Below, in pieces: positions 24,799 to 34,454 of a stretch of DNA of 64,000 nucleotides; the stretch's first letter is position 1; every line of letters starts with the position of its first letter. A model generated the notes under the pieces. That model made no database searches. It had not been told where the DNA came from and saw only the letters and a program-made list of their open reading frames with translations. Location of the stretch: positions 2,082,338 to 2,146,337 of the forward strand of contig NZ_CP042913.1 in assembly GCF_008065115.1 (NCBI RefSeq). Direction: 5' to 3'. This stretch comes from Bythopirellula goksoeyrii. GTDB lineage: Bacteria; Planctomycetota; Planctomycetia; Pirellulales; Lacipirellulaceae. A program made the translations under genes and the position numbers.

Positions 24799-26136
24799 AT
24801 GAGTCATCTAGTTATCAGCGTCTCGGGCCTCCGCGGAATCGTGGGTGAGTCTCTTACTGCCGATGTAGCGATGTGTTACATATCTGCCTTTGCACATGAG
24901 CTGCCATCGGGGCCGATTGTGGTAACACGAGATGGCCGCGAATCGGGGCCGATGCTGGCTACAGCGATTTCTTCGGCGCTGAAATCGATAGGGCGTGAAT
25001 GTCTCGACGCTGGGGTTGCTGCAACCCCTACTACCGGCGTCCTAGTAAGACAGTTGAAGGCGGCCGGGGGGATTCAGATCTCCGCGAGTCACAATCCTCG
25101 TGAGTACAATGGGCTGAAACTGTTTGATACCACAGGACGAGTAATTCCCGCCGCCGCGGGTCAGCGAGTGCTGGACCGTTATCAATCGCAACAGCCGTGT
25201 AGTATCTCTCTCGACCAATCAGGCGAGGCTCGAGTCATTGAGGATACGACTTCGGCTCACAAGGAATTGGTGCTCGCGAACTGCGACGTCGAGCGGATCC
25301 GAGCTTGCAAATTTCGAGTATTGGTTGACGCCAATCACGGCTCAGGGAGTGTGCTGGCGGTGCCGATGTTGGAATCGCTGGGTTGCAAAGTGACGGTACT
25401 GGGCGGTACGCCCGACGGTCAGTTTGCTCATCTGCCTGAACCAACGAGCGAGAATCTTGTGTCGGTTCTAGAAGAGGTGCGTACACAGGGTGCTGCCGTC
25501 GGCTTTTGCCAAGACCCTGATGCGGATCGGCTGGCGGTGATCGACGAACGAGGACGCTATGTGGGCGAAGAATTCACTCTCGCCATGGTGGTTGATCATG
25601 TACTGCGGCACAAACCTGGACCTGTGGTAACGAACTGTTCAACCAGCCGAATGACACAAGACTTGGCAGAGAAATATCGTGTGCCCTTCTTTCGTTCACA
25701 AGTGGGGGAGGCCAACGTCGTTGACAAAATGCTGGAAGTGAACGCTGTGTTGGGCGGGGAAGGGAACGGTGGCGTGATCGATCCACGCGTCGGCCTGGTC
25801 CGTGACAGCTTTGTGGGCATGGCGCTGCTTTTAGACGCGATGGCGGCGAGAGAAATGCCAGTCAGCGCGCTTGCTGACGAGCTGCCTCAATACGCGATCC
25901 ATAAATCGAAAGTAACGCTCTCGGCGGAGAAGGTCGCGGAATCTTTCAACCTCTTGGAGAAGCACTTTGCCGATGCCACGGCGGACCGCCTGGATGGTCT
26001 ACGGCTTGATTGGCCTGGAAAATGGCTACTCATTCGTGCGAGTAACACAGAGCCAATTGTGCGAATCTTTGCCGAGGCACCTACGCCCACGGAAGCAAAA
26101 CGCTTATGTGACGAAACGGCAGAATTGCTGGGCTAA
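24799..26136 (+). CDS. Phosphoglucosamine mutase / phosphohexomutase
   Basis: 445 residues. Alpha-D-phosphohexomutase with all four signature sites: phosphoserine loop ISASHNPREYNGLKLF, metal-binding DPDADRLAV, sugar-binding GEGNGGV and phosphate-binding RASNTEPIVRIFAEA. It interconverts sugar 1- and 6-phosphates; length equals typical GlmM and the sequence suggests either GlmM (glucosamine-phosphate, cell-wall precursor) or a related phosphomannomutase/phosphoglucomutase. Preceded by CAGGA at ribosome-binding distance. Transcribed divergently from apbE; the MtaB gene ends convergently 5 bases downstream. Confidence 0.92.
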   Translation: MSHLVISVSGLRGIVGESLTADVAMCYISAFAHELPSGPIVVTRDGRESGPMLATAISSALKSIGRECLDAGVAATPTTGVLVRQLKAAGGIQISASHNPREYNGLKLFDTTGRVIPAAAGQRVLDRYQSQQPCSISLDQSGEARVIEDTTSAHKELVLANCDVERIRACKFRVLVDANHGSGSVLAVPMLESLGCKVTVLGGTPDGQFAHLPEPTSENLVSVLEEVRTQGAAVGFCQDPDADRLAVIDERGRYVGEEFTLAMVVDHVLRHKPGPVVTNCSTSRMTQDLAEKYRVPFFRSQVGEANVVDKMLEVNAVLGGEGNGGVIDPRVGLVRDSFVGMALLLDAMAAREMPVSALADELPQYAIHKSKVTLSAEKVAESFNLLEKHFADATADRLDGLRLDWPGKWLLIRASNTEPIVRIFAEAPTPTEAKRLCDETAELLG

Positions 26137-26140
26137 CGGG

Positions 26141-27406
26141 TTAGGCTGATTCGATGCGGCCATCGATATGAGTCCCAGCATTGACATCCGCAAATTCACC
26201 ACAGCTTGCCAAGTCATTGGAGACCACCACCGGCGCGTAGCGGCAGGAGGTTCCCACTGAAAAACCAAGGCGATCATCCAGAGGCGATTCTACCAAAACG
26301 CGGAGTTGCTTGCCTTGCAGCATGGAATAATAGCGGTCGCGCAATTCGTCCTCGACGCGAGCCAATTCCTGCAGACGTTCTTGCTTAGTGGACTTGGGAA
26401 GTTGCTCAGGCATATCAGCGGCGGGAGTCCCCCGGCGGGCGCTGAAGGGAAAGATATGGATCTTCGAGAAACCAACTTGCCGAGCCGTCTCGCAGGTTTC
26501 CGCAAATTCCTGATCCGTCTCTCCCGGAAATCCCACGATAATATCGGTAGTTATTGCCGGCTGGTCCAACCGTTCTTTGAGCAATTGGCAGCGATCGATG
26601 AATCGGCGGCTCCCCCAGCGGCGGCGCATGCGGCGAAGCACACTGTCGCTGCCGCTCTGCATGGAAATGTGCAAATGGGGGCAAATCTTGTCTGGATTCT
26701 CGGCCATCACCTCGATTAGTTCCCGAGTTACCTCGGTAGCCTCAATGCTAGAAAGTCGAACGCGAAAATCCCCGGGCAACTCTGCAATGGCACGGACCAA
26801 GTGTGAAAGTCTAGTCCATTTCTCTTTCGGCTGGTAGCGATTCCAATCGACGCCATAGTGGCCCAGATGGATGCCGGTGAGTACGACTTCACGATATCCG
26901 TTGTCGACAAGCCGCCTCACCTCATCAAGAATATGCAGCGTAGGGCGACTGGCTAGTTCGGGACGAACCATGGGGATAATGCAAAAACTGCATCGCAGCA
27001 GGCAGCCATCTTGAACCTTCACATACGCTCGATGGCGTCGTCCGAAGCCAGAGATGCCCGTCGGCACGTCGGTCACGCCAAACCGACCCAGCAGGTCGCC
27101 AAGCTCTCGTTTGTCGGTAAGGACTTCGGTCACATTGGGAAGCTTTGCGACTTCTTCTGGAGCACGTGTCGCATAGCAACCCATGACAACAATCTTGCTC
27201 GCAGGATTCTCCCTCGCCAAACGACGGATAATCTGCCGACTCTTGGAATCTCCCTCTGAGGTGACCGTGCAAGTATTAACGACGCAAAGGTCGGCAGGGT
27301 CCTCAAGGGTGGCATCCTGGTATCCAATCCCTAGAAGTCCCTCGCGCAGGAATTCTGTTTCGTATTGATTGACTTTGCAGCCTAGGGTAACAGTTTTCAG
27401 TTTCAT
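26141..27406 (-). CDS. mtaB: tRNA t6A37 methylthiotransferase MtaB
   Basis: 421 residues. Converts N6-threonylcarbamoyladenosine at position 37 of tRNA to its 2-methylthio form. The N-terminal MTTase domain has LGCKVNQYE and the three cluster cysteines Cys10, Cys46 and Cys77; the radical-SAM cluster is Cys135, Cys139, Cys142 (CLLRCSFC). A TRAM-like segment ends the protein. The LGCKVN start distinguishes MtaB from MiaB and RimO. ClpS follows closely upstream and may be co-transcribed (16-base gap). Confidence 0.93.
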   Translation of the reverse strand: MKLKTVTLGCKVNQYETEFLREGLLGIGYQDATLEDPADLCVVNTCTVTSEGDSKSRQIIRRLARENPASKIVVMGCYATRAPEEVAKLPNVTEVLTDKRELGDLLGRFGVTDVPTGISGFGRRHRAYVKVQDGCLLRCSFCIIPMVRPELASRPTLHILDEVRRLVDNGYREVVLTGIHLGHYGVDWNRYQPKEKWTRLSHLVRAIAELPGDFRVRLSSIEATEVTRELIEVMAENPDKICPHLHISMQSGSDSVLRRMRRRWGSRRFIDRCQLLKERLDQPAITTDIIVGFPGETDQEFAETCETARQVGFSKIHIFPFSARRGTPAADMPEQLPKSTKQERLQELARVEDELRDRYYSMLQGKQLRVLVESPLDDRLGFSVGTSCRYAPVVVSNDLASCGEFADVNAGTHIDGRIESA

Positions 27407-27422
27407 CGAATACCTAAGCCTT

Positions 27423-27770
27423 CTACTCTACCGCCTCGATTGTGCTCCACATGGAGCCCTTGCTCCCCTCAAGATTATCTTTGCCATAGGCATGGATCTG
27501 GTCGCGTTTGAGCTCAGCATGTTCGAGGGTGGTGGTCAGCACCACGGCCTTGCCATCTTTGTCAACGCCTTTTGCAATTTCCTTGCACTGCTCTTTTTCA
27601 TGACCAAACAATTCTCGCAGCATCTTCTCGACATATTCAAAGGTGTGGTCGTCGCTGTCCCACAAGAGAACGTTATAGCGAGGTTGCCGTTCGTGGACTC
27701 GCTCGGGAGCTTCCTGTTTGGCTGGGGCGACTGTCACTGCCCCACCTGGATCATCATCTTGCCAATTCAT
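27423..27770 (-). CDS. clpS: ATP-dependent Clp protease adaptor ClpS
   Basis: 115 residues from ATG at 27770 (GGAAG upstream); a 15-residue upstream extension is in frame but lacks a ribosome-binding site. ClpS delivers N-degron substrates to ClpA/ClpC-ClpP. The core YNVLLWDSDDHTFEYVEKML followed by KAVVLTTTLEHAELKRDQIHAYG fits the family, with Asp-Asp in place of the usual Asn-Asp at the N-end-residue pocket, so specificity may differ. A charged N-terminal tail precedes the core. It precedes mtaB on the same strand. Confidence 0.85.
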   Translation of the reverse strand: MNWQDDDPGGAVTVAPAKQEAPERVHERQPRYNVLLWDSDDHTFEYVEKMLRELFGHEKEQCKEIAKGVDKDGKAVVLTTTLEHAELKRDQIHAYGKDNLEGSKGSMWSTIEAVE

Positions 27771-27996
27771 CGCTTTTCTTCCAATCGAAGTGAGGACGTA
27801 GCATAATTGCGGCAACTAGTTCGCATCCAGTTGGCCGCTAACCTACCACCGACGGTCGAGCTGGACATGTATAACCAAGTCTCCTCCTGCAGACTGTCCA
27901 GATCAGGTGGCGGGATTAAGGAACAGACATTATATTGGATGCCCCTAGGATGAGGAAACACCTTGGCACCATTACCCTCAAAAACTGCTTTCTGCC

Positions 27997-29388
27997 GTGA
28001 CAAAATCTACTGTAAATCGAGTCCTCGATCTCGTTGAAAAGCAACAGGAACAATATGTCGTCGATCTCTCGGAGTTATTGAGAATACCGAGCATCAGCGC
28101 CGATTCGAAGTACGCGCCCGATGTGAAGCGGGCTGCGGGATGGCTGGTCGAGCATCTCGGTGGAATGGGGCTTAGTCCAGAGTTAATCGAGACTGCGGGA
28201 CATCCCCTGGTCTACGCCGAAACAGCACCCGTACCGGGCGCACCCGTGGCGCTCGTTTATGGGCACTACGATGTCCAGCCCCCTGATCCGCTTGACAAGT
28301 GGACGAACCCACCGTTTGAGCCGACGATCCGCGATGGACGAATCTATGCCCGAGGTGCGACCGACGACAAAGGTCAGATGCTCACCCACGTGAAGAGTGT
28401 AGAGGCCTGGATGAAGTCAAATGGTTCTCTGCCATTGCAAGTAAAATTCCTGATCGAAGGGGAAGAAGAGGTTGGCAGCGAACATCTGGAAAGCTATCTC
28501 AGGGAACACGCCGAAAAGCTTGCTTGTGATTGTGTGGTGATCAGCGATACGAGTCAGTTTGCTCCCGGGGTGCCTGCAATTACTTATGGCTTGCGAGGCA
28601 TTGCCTACTACGAAGTCCATCTAACAGGTCCAAACCGCGACCTCCATTCGGGTGTCTTCGGTGGAGGCGTGACAAACCCAGCGATTGCCCTGAGTAAGAT
28701 GCTTGCTGCAATCATTGATGACGAGGGTCGGATTCAACTTCCAGGGTTCTATGATGATGTTGTTCCACTGACCGAGCGAGAACGTGAAGAGTTTCAAGGT
28801 TTGCCTTTTGATCAGAATGCGTTCGAGCAGGAACTCGGTATCAACGGAGTAACCGGCGAGGCGGGCTTCAGCACACTGGAACGTCGCTGGGCACGTCCAA
28901 CCTTCGACGTGTGTGGATTGACCTCAGGTTATCAAGGAGAAGGGGCCAAAACAGTGCTCCCTTCGCAAGCGTCGGCAAAATTCAGTTTCCGCCTTGTGCC
29001 GCAGCAAGACCCCAAGAAAGTAACGGCAGGGCTCAAGAAATTGCTCGAACCTCTGGTTCCCGCCGGGATTACCATGGAATTGGTCGACTATCATGGTGCC
29101 CCGGGTATAGTCATTCCGCTGGAGAGTCCCTATCTCTCTGCGGCAGCGGACGCGATTGAGGTCGGGTTTGGCAAACGCCCAGTTTTCATGCGAGAAGGGG
29201 GTTCAATTCCCATTGTCAACAAATTTGCTGAAATACTCGATGCTGATGTGCTCCTGTTGGGCTGGGGACAGAATGATGACAATCTTCATTCTCCCAACGA
29301 AAAATTCACTTTAGCAGATTTTCAGCGTGGCATTCGCACCAGTGCTGCATTGTGGGACAAACTGGCCAAGATTAATCAGGATACTTAG
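27997..29388 (+). CDS. M20-family dipeptidase
   Basis: 463 residues, GTG start at 27997. Zinc-dependent peptidase: first metal site GHYDVQPPDPLDKW, bridging Asp in RGATDDKGQ, catalytic Glu-Glu in EGEEEVGS, dimerisation insert in the middle, and a final metal His in LHSPNEKFTL. Long-form M20 proteins of this kind are usually dipeptidases or carboxypeptidases acting in the cytoplasm. The serS gene starts 6 bases after the stop, so they are probably one operon. Confidence 0.9.
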   Translation: MTKSTVNRVLDLVEKQQEQYVVDLSELLRIPSISADSKYAPDVKRAAGWLVEHLGGMGLSPELIETAGHPLVYAETAPVPGAPVALVYGHYDVQPPDPLDKWTNPPFEPTIRDGRIYARGATDDKGQMLTHVKSVEAWMKSNGSLPLQVKFLIEGEEEVGSEHLESYLREHAEKLACDCVVISDTSQFAPGVPAITYGLRGIAYYEVHLTGPNRDLHSGVFGGGVTNPAIALSKMLAAIIDDEGRIQLPGFYDDVVPLTEREREEFQGLPFDQNAFEQELGINGVTGEAGFSTLERRWARPTFDVCGLTSGYQGEGAKTVLPSQASAKFSFRLVPQQDPKKVTAGLKKLLEPLVPAGITMELVDYHGAPGIVIPLESPYLSAAADAIEVGFGKRPVFMREGGSIPIVNKFAEILDADVLLLGWGQNDDNLHSPNEKFTLADFQRGIRTSAALWDKLAKINQDT

Positions 29389-29394
29389 ACAAAT

Positions 29395-30681
29395 ATGCTC
29401 GACAAGAAATATATTCTCGAAAACCCCGACGTTGTTCAAAAGAACTGCGTTAATCGTGGCGTGAAAGCTGATGTGCATCGCTTTGTAGAATTGGAAAGCA
29501 AATGTCGTCAGATGCAGCAGGAAATCGAGGAGCTTTCCCGCCAGGCGAATGTTGTCAGCAAATCCATCGGTAAGGCCAAAGACGATGCTGAACGTGAGCA
29601 GCGAAAAGAAGAAGGCCGCACACTACGAGAACAGAAGGACGTCAAGCAGGAGCAAGTTGATCGGCTTGCGGCTGAGGCAGGGGCCATCTACCGCAGCATG
29701 CCAAACCTCACACATCCCGATGCCCCTGTGGGTGAGGAACATCACGCTCGCGAATTCCGCCGTGGAAAAACCGAGGTTCGCAAGTTCAGCTTCCCTGTCC
29801 TTGATCATGTCTTAATCGCTGAGCAGCATGATCTAATCGACTTTGAGGGTGGTGCGCGTATCGCTGGCAACGGTTTCTATTTTCTCAAAAACGAAGCGGC
29901 TCTATTGGAACTGGCACTTCAGCAATACACAATGCAGTTCCTTGTGGCTGAAGGGTTTATTCCCACGATCACTCCAGACTTGGCCCGCAATGAAATCCTG
30001 CAGGGAGTTGGGTTTATTCCTCGCGGGCCGGAGACGCAAATTTACAGCGTCGAGAACAACGATCTCAATCTAGTCGCCACGGCCGAGATTACCCTGGGAG
30101 GTTTGTATGCGGGCGAGGTGCTCGATCGAGACCAACTTCCACTGAAAATGTGTGGTGTGAGCCATTGTTTTCGCACCGAGGCCGGAGCAGCCGGTCGAGC
30201 ATCGCGAGGTCTATACCGAGTCCACCAGTTTACGAAAGTGGAAATGTTCGCTTTCACGCTCCCTGAGCAAAGCGAGGAGATGCACCAATATTTCTGCGAT
30301 CTTGAGTGCAAAATCTTCGACGGCCTGGGAATTCCCTACAAGGTCATCGACACGGCCACAGGCGATCTGGGTGGCCCGGCCTATCGCAAGTTTGACTTGG
30401 AAGCGTGGATGCCCGGTCGCGGCAAGAATGGCGAATACGGCGAGGTCACCAGCACTAGCAACTGCACCGACTATCAGTCTCGTCGCCTCAACATCCGCTA
30501 CAAAGTGCAAGGTGAAAAGGGAACCCATCTGGTCCACACGCTCAACGGCACTGCCGTCGCTATCAGTCGGGCGCTGATTGCCATTTTGGAAAACTACCAG
30601 CAAGCCGATGGTACGGTCGTTGTACCTGAGGTCTTGCGAAAGTGGGTGGGTAAAGATCGAATCGGGACGGCTGAGGAGTAA
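29395..30681 (+). CDS. serS: Seryl-tRNA synthetase
   Basis: 428 residues, the usual length. Charges tRNA-Ser and tRNA-Sec with serine. The N-terminal 110 residues form the long antiparallel coiled coil that grips the tRNA variable arm (Lys/Glu/Gln-rich). Class II motif 2 is CFRTEAGAAGRASRGLYRVHQF and motif 3 is in LNGTAVAISRALIAILENYQ. Co-oriented and nearly contiguous with the dipeptidase gene. Confidence 0.97.
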   Translation: MLDKKYILENPDVVQKNCVNRGVKADVHRFVELESKCRQMQQEIEELSRQANVVSKSIGKAKDDAEREQRKEEGRTLREQKDVKQEQVDRLAAEAGAIYRSMPNLTHPDAPVGEEHHAREFRRGKTEVRKFSFPVLDHVLIAEQHDLIDFEGGARIAGNGFYFLKNEAALLELALQQYTMQFLVAEGFIPTITPDLARNEILQGVGFIPRGPETQIYSVENNDLNLVATAEITLGGLYAGEVLDRDQLPLKMCGVSHCFRTEAGAAGRASRGLYRVHQFTKVEMFAFTLPEQSEEMHQYFCDLECKIFDGLGIPYKVIDTATGDLGGPAYRKFDLEAWMPGRGKNGEYGEVTSTSNCTDYQSRRLNIRYKVQGEKGTHLVHTLNGTAVAISRALIAILENYQQADGTVVVPEVLRKWVGKDRIGTAEE

Positions 30682-31053
30682 AGGGTGTAAAATGTCGTCC
30701 CGAGGGAGTTTCACGACCGAGGGATCTGGTTGGAGATGCCGGAGGGTACAAAATCAAGCCATGGCGCGAATACGCTTGCTACTAATCCAGCAATAAACGA
30801 ATACAATAATACTCAGACTGAAAAGAAATTGGCCCGCGAATCACGCGGATGTAGTGTGAATTGGCCTGGATCCTAGGATTGGCTCCTTACTTAGCGAGGA
30901 AATCAATTGGGAAATTGAGAATAAATATAACCCGCGATCATCCGCGTAATCTGCGGGCTATTTGTATTCCTGTTTTCAGTTTGGCAATAATACCTGAGGT
31001 ATTCAAAAAGCTAAGACGGGCACTTCCGTCAAGCTCATCTTCCCCTCCACTCG
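30682..31053. other. Intergenic stretch with two CCGCG hairpins
   Basis: Between convergent serS and sppA. It holds CCGCG-AATCA-CGCGG (30834-30848) and a related CCCGC...GCGGG hairpin (30931-30957) followed by a T-rich segment. These look like two diverged copies of one dispersed repeat and may act as a terminator for serS. Nothing coding is seen. Confidence 0.45.
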
Positions 31054-32922
31054 CTACTTCACTTCAACCCAGAACGGCATCAATAGCATCGCCCGCTCGC
31101 GCATCAGGCCGCGAAGTTGGGTTGCGTGATTTAAGGAGCCGGCCAATTCAGGCACCAATTGTCCCAAGCTACTAAGAGCATGAGTCTCACGCTCTTTGTC
31201 CAGGTCCGTGCCGAACAGTTCCTCCAAGGGATTGGTAGGCTCTGGCAGAATGAGAAGTTCGTATTTCTTATCGGGATCGAGACCGGCCATGGTCTTCGCT
31301 GTCTGGAAAGCATCTTTGAGGGTACCGACTTCGTCGATGAGGCCGTTCCGCTTGGCAATGCGGCCCGTGTAGACCTGCCCTCCGGCGAGAGCTTCCAGTT
31401 TATCTAGATCCATCTTCCGGCCTTCGGCTGCTTTGGTCGTAAACAGGCGATAGATGTCCTGCATCATATCGGTGACAACTTTGCGCTCTCCTTCAGAAAA
31501 TTTCGTCGTCGAGGAGAATATGTTGCTGTTTTCGCCACGGTTGATCGAGTCGGTCGAGACGCCAATCTTGTCAAATAATCCCGCCAAAGAGAGTTTGCCA
31601 CCCACCACTCCAATCGATCCGGTGATCGTGCCTGGTTCGGCGATGATCTTGTCGGCACCCATGGCGATGTAATAGCCTCCGCTGGCGGCTACGTCTCCCA
31701 TGCTGGCGATTATCGGCTTGTCGATAGCCTGTGTGGCGCGCCAAATGATGTCGCTTGCAAGTGCCGAACCGCCGGGGCTATTGATGCGCAAGACGATTGC
31801 TTTGACGTTTTCATCCTTAGCAGCTTCGTGCAGAGCCTTGACGATCGTCTCTGATCCCATCACCTCGGTTCCAAAGCCGCTTTCGCTCTTTCCGGAAGTT
31901 ATGGCACCCACGGCATAGACCAAAGCAAGTTTAGGTCCTTTGCTAGACTCGCCGCCTGAGGAACCACCCATGATGGATTGGAACAGTTTGATCATCCCCA
32001 TTGGACCGGAGAAATCAGTATCGATTTCCTGCTTGCCATAGTTGATGACATAAACCAACTGGTCAGCTTTGTATTCCTGCTTTAGCTCATCACGAAACTC
32101 ATCGTAGTATTCCACGCGATCTATGAGCCCGGCGGACTTCGCTTGATTGGCGGTGAGCAGGCCGCGATTCACGATACGTTTCACCTCCTTGATTTGCAAA
32201 TCACGATCTGCGGCGATGGTTGTGAGCATCTGGTCGTAGAGGTCATCTACCAGAGCGGTAAGATTCTTGCGCACCGGCTCACTCATATTGTGCCTCATAA
32301 GTGGCTCAGCAGCTCCCTTGGACTCACCCACATGAAGCATGTCTGCTTCGACACCGATCTTGCCGAGCAATTCTTTGTAGTAGGCTATCTGCAATTGCAC
32401 ACCCGGAATCACGATTACAGCTGCCTCGGGCATGATGATTTCATCGCAAGCGCTGGCAAGTAAGTATTGAGATCCATCAGCAGATTCGAGTTGGGCGAAT
32501 ACCTTCTTGCCGCTCTTTCGAATATTCAATATCGCCTCACGCAGCTCGTTTAGCTTGCCACGGGAGAGGGCAGCACTGCCGATTTCTAAGATTATTCCGT
32601 CGACTTTTTTGTCATTCGCAGCTTTGTCCAGCCGAGCAATTGTCTTGCGAAGGTCGAGACCTAGATCACCAAAGAATGACATTTGACCAGCCGACTCGGG
32701 AAGCTCTCCTTCGATCTTGATATGTGCCAGGCGAACTTTTACGTCTTTCTTCTCGGCACTTGGTTCGACATTTTTGTCTGACGCCGTTGCCTCCTGAGTT
32801 TTCTCGGTGGGTTCAGCAGTCGCCGTATCTGCCTGCAGAGATGTGGCGAAAGAAAGACACGCTAGCATCGCCAGCAACACAGCATCGGTCGAAAGGAAAC
32901 GTGATCGCATGTTGGACCCCAT
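31054..32922 (-). CDS. sppA: Signal peptide peptidase SppA (67-kDa type)
   Basis: 622 residues; another ATG four codons in is equally plausible. Signal anchor (about 10-32), charged low-complexity Glu/Lys/Thr segment, then two tandem S49 domains. The general-base Lys is in GESKGAAEP of the first domain and the nucleophile Ser in AASGGYYIAMGADKI of the second, as in the tandem enzyme of enteric bacteria. It degrades cleaved signal peptides in the membrane. It is divergent from the hypothetical gene at 33215. Confidence 0.92.
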   Translation of the reverse strand: MGSNMRSRFLSTDAVLLAMLACLSFATSLQADTATAEPTEKTQEATASDKNVEPSAEKKDVKVRLAHIKIEGELPESAGQMSFFGDLGLDLRKTIARLDKAANDKKVDGIILEIGSAALSRGKLNELREAILNIRKSGKKVFAQLESADGSQYLLASACDEIIMPEAAVIVIPGVQLQIAYYKELLGKIGVEADMLHVGESKGAAEPLMRHNMSEPVRKNLTALVDDLYDQMLTTIAADRDLQIKEVKRIVNRGLLTANQAKSAGLIDRVEYYDEFRDELKQEYKADQLVYVINYGKQEIDTDFSGPMGMIKLFQSIMGGSSGGESSKGPKLALVYAVGAITSGKSESGFGTEVMGSETIVKALHEAAKDENVKAIVLRINSPGGSALASDIIWRATQAIDKPIIASMGDVAASGGYYIAMGADKIIAEPGTITGSIGVVGGKLSLAGLFDKIGVSTDSINRGENSNIFSSTTKFSEGERKVVTDMMQDIYRLFTTKAAEGRKMDLDKLEALAGGQVYTGRIAKRNGLIDEVGTLKDAFQTAKTMAGLDPDKKYELLILPEPTNPLEELFGTDLDKERETHALSSLGQLVPELAGSLNHATQLRGLMRERAMLLMPFWVEVK

Positions 32923-33214
32923 AGTTAGCAGTTCTAGATTTCAAGATTTATGCCAATGCAGGCACCGTTGTCAAAAGTAGTTCGCTCGAAATGAAACAAT
33001 ATTGCATTATACCGTTATTTCTTCCCCGATTCTGCCGGGCAAATGCCTGATTGCAGGATTTTCGAGGTTTGGAGGCGGGTATTCTGGCAGATCCCTCCTT
33101 CGATACGTCAGGACCCGCTGAGATCGACCTAGAATATGGCGCGGAAGTCTGCTATTTTCCCGCCGCTATCACGACTTACGGAACGATTCCGCCTAGCGAG
33201 GAGAATGAATTTCT

Positions 33215-34414
33215 ATGCGACACACGTGGCTTCTACTGTTCCTTGGTGTCTGCTCCATCCACAACTTGGACTTGATTCAGGCTGCGCCACCATTGTGGCA
33301 ACAATTGGTCCCGCGTAAGCAGGTTGAGGCCGACCCGCAACAGGACTATTCACTGAGTGAAACTCAAGGGCCTTGGCTCGTGATGGCGGCCTCATTCAGT
33401 GGTGAGACGGGCAAGTCCCAGGCCGAGGAATTGATCTTGGAACTTCGGAGCAAATACAATCTCCCTGCCTACTACTACGGCATGAAATTCGAGATGGACG
33501 ACATCAATCCTGGTCGGGGTATTGATGACTACGGAGCCCCTATCAAACGTCGCTACAACCGAGGCGATCAGGTAGTTGAGCATGCAGTGCTCGTCGGCGA
33601 TTTCCCGGCCGTAGACGATCCAGAAGGTCAGGACTTGCTGGAAGTTATTAAGCATCTCTCTCCCAAAGCACTTACCGAAACGGACATTCATGATTCCGAT
33701 CAGAGCCTTGCACTTGTTCGTCAGTATCATGAATCCTTGCGAGAAAAGCTCAATCCAAACAAGAAACGTGGACCAATGGGACATGCATTTCTCACGCGAA
33801 ATCCCCTCTTGCCTAAGGAGTACTTTGTGCCTCAGGGAGTTGAGGCGCAGGTCGCGAAATGGAACGAAGGCCTAGAATACAATCTAATGAAGTGTCCCGG
33901 TAAGTATTCGATTCGAGTTGCGACGTTTCGTGGCAAGGTGAGTCTTGTTTCAAACTCTACCAAAGAAGATCAGCCAAAACGTAAAGCTTCCGACTCCGTT
34001 CCGCTAGCTACCGAGGCAGAAAATGCTCACAAACTGACGCTTGCGTTGCGTGAAAAAGGCTGGGAGGCCTACGAGTTCCATGATCGAGTCGAAAGCTATG
34101 TGACCGTGGGATCATTCGAGGAAGGCCAGAAACTGGCGGACGGCCGGGTCGCACTCACTTCTCGCGATGCCCAGATTATTATCAACACTTTTGGAGCAGC
34201 CACTCCTAACAACGTGTTTGAGAAGCCTGCTGCCCAGGATCGACAATTGGAGAATCTACAGAAGCAGCGATTTAATAATCTGTTCTCTCAGGGTTATGGG
34301 AAGACTGCCACAGGATTTCATCCCAAGCGTTGTGTTGGGTTGCCGCTTGATATCATTCCTGAGGTTGTCTCAGTGCCGCGGAAGTCTATTAGTTCGGCTT
34401 ATGCGCGGAATTGA
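33215..34414 (+). CDS. Secreted protein with two SPOR-like segments, unknown function
   Basis: 399 residues. Signal peptide (1-23). I do not recognise the family. Two segments have the rhythm of SPOR-type repeats (beta strand, helix, beta strand): PWLVMAASFSGETGKSQAEE ... YNLPAYYYGM early on, and KYSIRVATFRG ... AHKLTLALREKGWEAYEF ... YVTVGSFEEGQKLA later. SPOR domains bind denuded peptidoglycan glycans, but this is a pattern-based inference. GAGGAG lies 12 bases before the ATG. rdgB starts 40 bases downstream in the same direction. Confidence 0.65.
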   Translation: MRHTWLLLFLGVCSIHNLDLIQAAPPLWQQLVPRKQVEADPQQDYSLSETQGPWLVMAASFSGETGKSQAEELILELRSKYNLPAYYYGMKFEMDDINPGRGIDDYGAPIKRRYNRGDQVVEHAVLVGDFPAVDDPEGQDLLEVIKHLSPKALTETDIHDSDQSLALVRQYHESLREKLNPNKKRGPMGHAFLTRNPLLPKEYFVPQGVEAQVAKWNEGLEYNLMKCPGKYSIRVATFRGKVSLVSNSTKEDQPKRKASDSVPLATEAENAHKLTLALREKGWEAYEFHDRVESYVTVGSFEEGQKLADGRVALTSRDAQIIINTFGAATPNNVFEKPAAQDRQLENLQKQRFNNLFSQGYGKTATGFHPKRCVGLPLDIIPEVVSVPRKSISSAYARN

Positions 34415-34454
34415 CTGGTGCTTTAAGCGACCAGTTCAAAATGGGTAGTGAATA

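Noticed and set aside
24799-26136. Firm GlmM gene symbol
   Set aside because: The four phosphohexomutase motifs do not separate GlmM from phosphomannomutase/phosphoglucomutase, so the symbol was withheld.
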